Below are positions 63,815 to 64,000 of a stretch of 64,000 bases of DNA, piece after piece. A program made the translations under genes and the position numbers. Each line of letters begins with the position of its first letter. Within the stretch, counting starts at the first letter, position 1. This stretch comes from Atopobium sp. oral taxon 416 (lineage in GTDB: Bacteria > Actinomycetota > Coriobacteriia > Coriobacteriales > Atopobiaceae): assembly GCF_018128285.1 (NCBI RefSeq), contig NZ_CP072380.1:682001-746000 (forward strand). The letters run 5' to 3'. The notes under the pieces were generated by a model. It worked only from the letters and a program-made list of their open reading frames with translations, had not been told where the DNA came from and ran no database searches.

Positions 63815-64000
63815 CTATGCCAGATTGCGTTCGATAGAGCTATCTAGGAATGTTATCTTGTCTGCTGTCATCTCGAGCGTAACAGTGGTACAGTTCCCCT
63901 TGACCCTCTTGGACGAAGAGCATTCTACAAGTGCTGTAGTCACAAGTTCCTTCTGCATGGTCCAAGCAAGCGTCGCCTGAGAGACTGGACGCTCATGCCT
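63815..64000 (-). CDS. C-terminal part of an aldo/keto reductase-like protein
   Basis: Sixty-one codons to a TAG at 63815-63817, reading RHERPVSQATLAWTMQKELV from the right edge, then VECSSSKRVKGNCTTVTLEM and TADKITFLDSSIERNLA. The pattern VSQATLAW, a basic SSSKR loop and a final LD helix matches the C-terminus of aldo/keto reductases. It converges on the RpiR genes. The rest lies outside the window, so the call is tentative. Confidence 0.5.
   Translation of the reverse strand, partial: RHERPVSQATLAWTMQKELVTTALVECSSSKRVKGNCTTVTLEMTADKITFLDSSIERNLA

Noticed and set aside
1-64000. CRISPR array, tRNA or rRNA genes
   Set aside because: No regularly spaced direct repeats with unique spacers and no tRNA- or rRNA-like sequence were seen; the repeats present are IS ends, operators or one coding duplication.

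Overview
The window looks like an IS-saturated accessory region from a high-GC Gram-positive gut or oral actinobacterium, most plausibly class Coriobacteriia (Olsenella/Atopobiaceae-like). This is an inference: sortase-C pili with LPXTG-type pilins, mannose- and glucose-family PTS systems, RpiR/DeoR/LacI regulators and GC-rich actinobacterial codon use occur together, and no rRNA or other taxonomic marker is present. No tRNA, rRNA or CRISPR array was seen.

Layout. 0-2 kb: a partial gene, a fragment of an ArdC-like antirestriction protein and a defective IS3 element. 2-3.4 kb: an AbiE (type IV) toxin-antitoxin pair. 3.4-10.2 kb: decayed IS5, IS256, IS110/IS1111 and IS30 elements around an intact TacA/TacT-type pair. 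10.3-18.1 kb: a pilus operon (large LPQTG adhesin, IPQTG pilin, LPLTG backbone pilin, class C sortase) with a run of 16 G in its probable promoter. 18.1-20.1 kb: IS3/IS21 relics. 20.4-24.1 kb: a spermidine-synthase-like gene, then a DhuD/DhuI pair for unsaturated uronate catabolism with a LacI regulator. 24.3-28.6 kb: IS and recombinase fragments.

28.6-47 kb: an AT-rich sugar-phosphate catabolic locus: two DeoR regulators, a class II tagatose/fructose-bisphosphate aldolase, a PfkB sugar-phosphate kinase, a zinc alcohol dehydrogenase and a mannose-family PTS (IIAB, IIC, IID). It is split by an ISL3/IS110 block at 30-33 kb and a four-level nest of IS elements at 37-42 kb (IS21 containing an IS150-like element containing an IS3 element containing an ISL3 element). 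The enzymes fit hexitol (galactitol-like) uptake, oxidation to tagatose-6-P, phosphorylation and aldol cleavage. 47-51.2 kb: mosaic of IS fragments.

51.4-57.2 kb: an operon for the DHAP shunt (class II aldolase, MtnK, MtnA), which salvages 5-methylthioribose or 5-deoxyribose, followed by a B12-binding radical SAM protein and a convergent thioredoxin. 57.3-59 kb: an M20 peptidase pseudogene and an IS110 relic. 59-64 kb: an alpha-glucoside/maltose PTS (EIICB), a GH4 6-phospho-glucosidase, two divergent overlapping RpiR regulators and the end of an aldo/keto reductase-like gene.

Nearly every transposase is broken while the metabolic, pilus and toxin-antitoxin genes are intact. Several IS families carry the same lesions in every copy, so defective copies appear to have spread or been duplicated by recombination.
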